DNA from: Gaiellales bacterium
Lineage (GTDB): Bacteria; Actinomycetota; Thermoleophilia; Gaiellales; JAICJC01
Direction: 5' to 3'
Assembly (NCBI GenBank): GCA_036273515.1
Contig: DASUHM010000007.1
Span: forward strand, 54,017 to 118,016
Length of the DNA: 64,000 bases
In this document: positions 60,553 through 64,000 of the stretch, one piece after another
Position numbering within the stretch: the stretch's first letter is position 1
Layout: the number at the start of each line of letters is the position of its first letter
Notes under the pieces: model-generated
Databases searched by the model: none
What the model was told of the DNA's origin: nothing
The model's input: only the letters and a program-made list of their open reading frames with translations
Translations under genes and position numbers: made by a program

Positions 60553-60588
60553 AGGCTACAGATATCCGGCCGCACCCGGGAGTACGCT
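60553..60588. promoter_or_regulatory. divergent -10 boxes for nthB and corA
   Basis: TAGCCT facing left (60558-60553) and TACGCT facing right (60583-60588), with start codons 7 and 9 nt away. Both promoters lie within the 52 bp between starts. Confidence 0.5.
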
Positions 60589-60597
60589 CCGCCGCGC

Positions 60598-61509
60598 ATG
60601 GCCGGCTGCGACTGGCACGACCTGGAACACCCCGATCGCGAGTCCCTCGAGCGGGCCGCCGGCACCCCCCTCCACGACCGCGCGGTCGACATCATGCTCG
60701 AGCCGGCGGTGCACGACGACGAGCCCCGGCCGACGTTCGAGGCCCACATCGACTACATCTTCGGGCTCCTGCTCCTGCCCCGGGTCGACCACGAGACGCA
60801 CGAGCTCTGGTACCAGGAGATCGACCTCATCCTCAGGCGCGACACCGTCGTCACGGTGCGCAAGTCGCCCGAGGGCAGGCCGCTGCTCGACACCGACATG
60901 ATCCGGACCGTGTCGACGAAGGGCGCGGAGGCGCCGGGGATGATCGCCTACCGCCTGGTCGACGAGGTGGCCGAGGCGTTCCTCGACCTGGTCGATACGC
61001 TCGACGACCACATCGACGAACTCGAGGACCACGTCGAGGACTGGCCTTCGGACCGGGTGCGCTCGCGCCTCTCCGACCTGCGCCACAAGCTCCTGCACGT
61101 GCGCCAGACGCTCGCGCCGACCCGCGACGCCGTGCGCCGGGTGATCGACAACCGCATCGACACCGAGGGGGAGGAGCTCTTCTCCCGCGACCTCGAGCTG
61201 CGCTTCGGCGACGCCTTCGACAAGCTGCTGCGGGCCAGCGAGGGCCTCGACCTCGCCCGCGACCTGGTGGCCGGCGTGCGCGACTACCACCAGGCCAAGG
61301 TCGCGAACGACCAGAACGAGGTCATGAAGCGGCTCACGGTGGTCGCCTCCGTGCTGCTCCTGCCGACCTTCATCGTCGGCCTCTACGGCCAGAACGTGCA
61401 CGGCAGCCCCGAGCTCCACTGGCGCTTCGGGTACGCCTGGTCGTGGGGCCTCATCATCGTCACGACCATCCTCCAGATCGCCTACTACCGCCGCAAGGGC
61501 TGGATCTGA
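60598..61509 (+). CDS. corA: CorA-like Mg2+/Co2+ transporter
   Basis: 303-aa channel protein. Acidic N-terminal domain, long helix (RHKLLHVRQTLAPTRDAVRRV), then TM1 RLTVVASVLLLPTFIVGLYGQN and TM2 WGLIIVTTILQIAYYRR. The YGMN pore motif reads YGQN, so the Met is Gln. CorA can carry cobalt; being divergent from a Co-type nitrile hydratase is notable. Confidence 0.87.
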   Translation: MAGCDWHDLEHPDRESLERAAGTPLHDRAVDIMLEPAVHDDEPRPTFEAHIDYIFGLLLLPRVDHETHELWYQEIDLILRRDTVVTVRKSPEGRPLLDTDMIRTVSTKGAEAPGMIAYRLVDEVAEAFLDLVDTLDDHIDELEDHVEDWPSDRVRSRLSDLRHKLLHVRQTLAPTRDAVRRVIDNRIDTEGEELFSRDLELRFGDAFDKLLRASEGLDLARDLVAGVRDYHQAKVANDQNEVMKRLTVVASVLLLPTFIVGLYGQNVHGSPELHWRFGYAWSWGLIIVTTILQIAYYRRKGWI

Positions 61510-61543
61510 GCACGAGTTGGGCGGGTGCTACCCTCCCGCCGCT

Positions 61544-64000
61544 ATGGGCAAGACGTTGATCATCGCGGAGAAGCCGTCGGTCGGGCAGGACTACGCCCGC
61601 GCGCTCGGCGGCGGCTTCCAGAAGCACGAGGGCTACCTCGAATCCGAAGACCGGATCGTGTCGTGGGCGATCGGCCACCTGGTCGAGCTGGCCGAGCCGG
61701 AGGACTACGACGAGAGCCTGAAGCGGTGGTCGATCAAGACGCTGCCCGTGCTCCCCGAGACGTTCAAGCTGCGGCCCGACGCGCGCGGCAAGAAGCAGCT
61801 CGACATCCTCAAGCGGCTGATGAAGCGCGAGGACGTCGACGAGATCGTGAACGGCTGCGACGCCGGCCGCGAGGGTGAGCTGATCTTCGCCTACATCCTC
61901 GACGTGGCCAGGGTGAAGAAGCCGGTGCGGCGGCTGTGGGTGTCGTCGATGACGCGGGCGGCCATCGGCGAGGGCTTCGAGCACCTGCGCGACGGCGAGG
62001 AGATGGTGAACCTGCAGGCGGCGGCTCGCTCGCGCTCCGAGGCCGACTGGCTCGTCGGGATGAACGCGACCCGGGCGGCGACCGTCCGCGGCCGCGCCCT
62101 CGGCGGCGTCGTCTCGCTCGGCCGGGTGCAGACGCCGACGCTGGCGCTGATCGTCCGCCGCGACCTCGAGATCGACGCCTTCGAGCCCGAGACCTACTTC
62201 CAGGTCGACGCCCGCTTCGGGCTCGACGGCCCGCGCGCCTACACCGGGCGCTGGTTCGAGGGCAAGGAGGACCGCACCTCCGAGCGCGAGCGGGCCGAGG
62301 CGGTCGCCGCCGCCGCGACCGGCGCGCCCGCGACGGTCGAGTCGGTCAAGCGCACCGAGCGCAAGACCCGCCCGCCGCTCCTCTACGACCTGACGAGCCT
62401 CCAGCGCGACGCCAACAGCCGCTTCGGCATGTCCGCCTCGCGCACCCTCCAGGCGGCGCAGCGGCTCTACGAGGGCTCGTCGGCCGGCGCCGTCATCACG
62501 TATCCGCGGACGCGCTCGCAGTTCCTGCCATCCGACCAGGTCGGCAACCTCAAGGGCATCGCCCGCGGCCTCACCGGCCTGCCGTTCGCCCGGGCCGCGG
62601 CCCAGTACGTCGCCGGCCTCGACGTGCTTCCGCTGGCGCGCGTCGTCGCCGACGCCAAGGTCGACGACCACCACGCCATCATCCCGACGGGCGAGCTGCC
62701 GACCAAGGACCTCTCCAACGACGACGCGCGCGTCTACGAGCTGGTCGTGCGCCGCTTCCTGGCGGTGTTCCACCCCGAGGCCAAGTTCGAGGACACCGAG
62801 ATCATCACGGTCGCCGCAGAGCACCGCTTCCGCACCCGCGGCCGCCGCCTGATCGAGGCCGGCTGGCGCGGCGCGGCCTTCGGCGAGGAGGCAGCGGCCG
62901 AGGAGCCCCAGGGCGACGAGGACGAGCCCCGCCAGGTGCTGCCCAGGGTGGACGAAGGCGAGCGCGGCACGTGCGAGAAGGCCGAGGTGCTCGAGAAGCA
63001 GACGAAGCCGCCGGCCCGCTACTCCGAGGCCTCGCTCCTGCGCGACATGGAGACGGCCGGCAAGCAGATCGAGGACGAGGAGCTGCGCCAGGCGATGAAG
63101 GACGCCGGCCTGGGCACGCCGGCCACCCGGGCGGAGACGATCGAGAAGCTCCTGCGCGTCGGCTACATCGAGCGCCTCGGCCGGTCACTGCGCGCGACGG
63201 CCAAGGGCCGCCAGGCCATCGGGCTCCTGCACGAGCACGCGATCACGTCCGCCGAGCTGACCGGCAAGTGGGAGCAGCGCCTGACGGCGATCGAGCGCGG
63301 CGAGGAGTCGCGCGACGGGTTCATGGACGACATCCGCACGTTCACGACCGAGGTGGTCGACTACTTCCGCAACCTCACCGCCGAGGAGGTGCGCGCCCAG
63401 CGCGCCGAGATCGGGCCGTGCCCGAACGGCGACGGCGTCATCCGCGAGAACCGGGCGGCGTACGGATGCTCGTCGTGGCAGAGCAAGGAGGAGCCCGGCT
63501 GCGGATTCGTCATCTGGAAGCAGCAGAAGGGCCGCTCGATCAGCCCGGGCGAGGCCCGCGACCTGCTCGAGCACGGCCAGACCGACCTGCTCGACGGGTT
63601 CAAGACCCGGCCGAGCCGGGCCCGGCTCGTCCTGGCCGAGGGCAACCAGGTGCAGCTGATCGCCGACGACGGCACCCGCCTGGACGCGCCGGCCGGGCCG
63701 CGCGAGACGATCGCCACCTGCCCGAAGTGCGGCGGCGACATCCGCGAGAACAGCCGCGCGTACGGCTGCTCGTCGTGGAAGAGCCGCAAGGAGCCGGGCT
63801 GCGGCTTCGTCATCTGGAAGTCCACCAAGGGCCGCGCCATCACGGCCGACGAGGCCCGCCAGGTGATCGAGCAGGGCGCCTCCGACTGGATGGACTTCAA
63901 GGATCGCAAAGGGCCGTTCCGCGGCCGCCTCGTGCTGACGCCGGAGAAGACGGTCGAGGTGCAGCGGGAGGACGAGCCGGTCGCCACCCAGGCCGCCTGA
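61544..64000 (+). CDS. type IA DNA topoisomerase (TopB-like)
   Basis: 818-aa topoisomerase. TOPRIM start LIIAEKPSVGQDYARAL and DAGREGELIF; active-site Tyr320 in ITYPRTRS; GMSASRTLQAAQRLY and HHAIIPTGE are family blocks. Two C-terminal repeats (CPNGDG... and CPKCGG..., each with YGCSSW and PGCGFVIWK) look like Topo C-zinc modules; the first has lost one Cys (CPNG). The TGA is the last codon in the window. TACCCT nine nt before ATG. Confidence 0.92.
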   Translation: MGKTLIIAEKPSVGQDYARALGGGFQKHEGYLESEDRIVSWAIGHLVELAEPEDYDESLKRWSIKTLPVLPETFKLRPDARGKKQLDILKRLMKREDVDEIVNGCDAGREGELIFAYILDVARVKKPVRRLWVSSMTRAAIGEGFEHLRDGEEMVNLQAAARSRSEADWLVGMNATRAATVRGRALGGVVSLGRVQTPTLALIVRRDLEIDAFEPETYFQVDARFGLDGPRAYTGRWFEGKEDRTSERERAEAVAAAATGAPATVESVKRTERKTRPPLLYDLTSLQRDANSRFGMSASRTLQAAQRLYEGSSAGAVITYPRTRSQFLPSDQVGNLKGIARGLTGLPFARAAAQYVAGLDVLPLARVVADAKVDDHHAIIPTGELPTKDLSNDDARVYELVVRRFLAVFHPEAKFEDTEIITVAAEHRFRTRGRRLIEAGWRGAAFGEEAAAEEPQGDEDEPRQVLPRVDEGERGTCEKAEVLEKQTKPPARYSEASLLRDMETAGKQIEDEELRQAMKDAGLGTPATRAETIEKLLRVGYIERLGRSLRATAKGRQAIGLLHEHAITSAELTGKWEQRLTAIERGEESRDGFMDDIRTFTTEVVDYFRNLTAEEVRAQRAEIGPCPNGDGVIRENRAAYGCSSWQSKEEPGCGFVIWKQQKGRSISPGEARDLLEHGQTDLLDGFKTRPSRARLVLAEGNQVQLIADDGTRLDAPAGPRETIATCPKCGGDIRENSRAYGCSSWKSRKEPGCGFVIWKSTKGRAITADEARQVIEQGASDWMDFKDRKGPFRGRLVLTPEKTVEVQREDEPVATQAA

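Overview
The window reads as a 64 kb chromosomal segment of a high-GC actinobacterium. It has very high GC3, many GTG and TTG starts, dense 4-bp ATGA/GTGA gene overlaps, and a large set of apparently leaderless genes in which a TANNNT -10 box sits 6-8 nt before the start codon. The gene families (Tad pilus with a VWA-TadB fusion, Co-type nitrile hydratase, zinc-ribbon MscL, several CoxLMS/aldolase/TerC-type genes) fit the class Thermoleophilia. That placement is inference, since no rRNA is present. I see no phage, insertion sequence, CRISPR array or replication origin; the nearest thing to mobile DNA is a scattered family of short REP-like palindromes.

Layout. 0-4.3 kb: an oligopeptide-type binding lipoprotein with a LysA-like PLP decarboxylase, a VOC protein and an aldose epimerase, tightly overlapped. 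4.3-7.1 kb: an Lpd/MerA-like flavoprotein, MscL and a secreted phosphoesterase. 7.5-11.2 kb: a coxSLM-type molybdenum hydroxylase operon. 11.2-18.4 kb: HAD hydrolase, methyltransferase, metallophosphoesterase, a TetR-controlled drug exporter, then a terC-baeRF-dedA operon headed by a yybP-ykoY (Mn2+) riboswitch. 18.5-28.6 kb: two tandem HtrA-like proteases, HxlR regulator, threonine dehydratase, MFS transporter, FtsH, two micro-genes, phosphoribosyltransferase, DapA-like aldolase, FAD oxidoreductase. 28.8-42.1 kb: transporters (four MFS/EamA), a decayed methyltransferase, a DNA methylase, a MurI-like protein without its catalytic Cys, a large GcvT fusion, an HNH nuclease, Lrp regulator, a spermidine-type binding protein and a zinc-ribbon protein.

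42.3-52.3 kb: two atypical receiver-type regulators followed by a complete-looking Tad/Flp pilus operon (Flp, TadE, TadG, CpaB, CpaE, CpaF, VWA-TadB, TadC). The prepilin peptidase is not here. 52.4-64 kb: a secreted unknown, tRNA-Thr(CGU), an SDR epimerase, a thioredoxin-fold protein, then a leftward block of nitrile hydratase beta-alpha-accessory, tmk, holB, PSP1 and an extended class II aldolase-like protein; finally a divergent CorA and a TopB-like type IA topoisomerase ending exactly at the last base.

The most informative non-gene signals are the riboswitch with a mutually exclusive Shine-Dalgarno hairpin, the REP-like palindromes that supply both stop codons of two convergent gene pairs, a 108-bp near-perfect inverted repeat at 11.9 kb, two matching CAATTG dyads 30 kb apart, and the leaderless promoter pattern.
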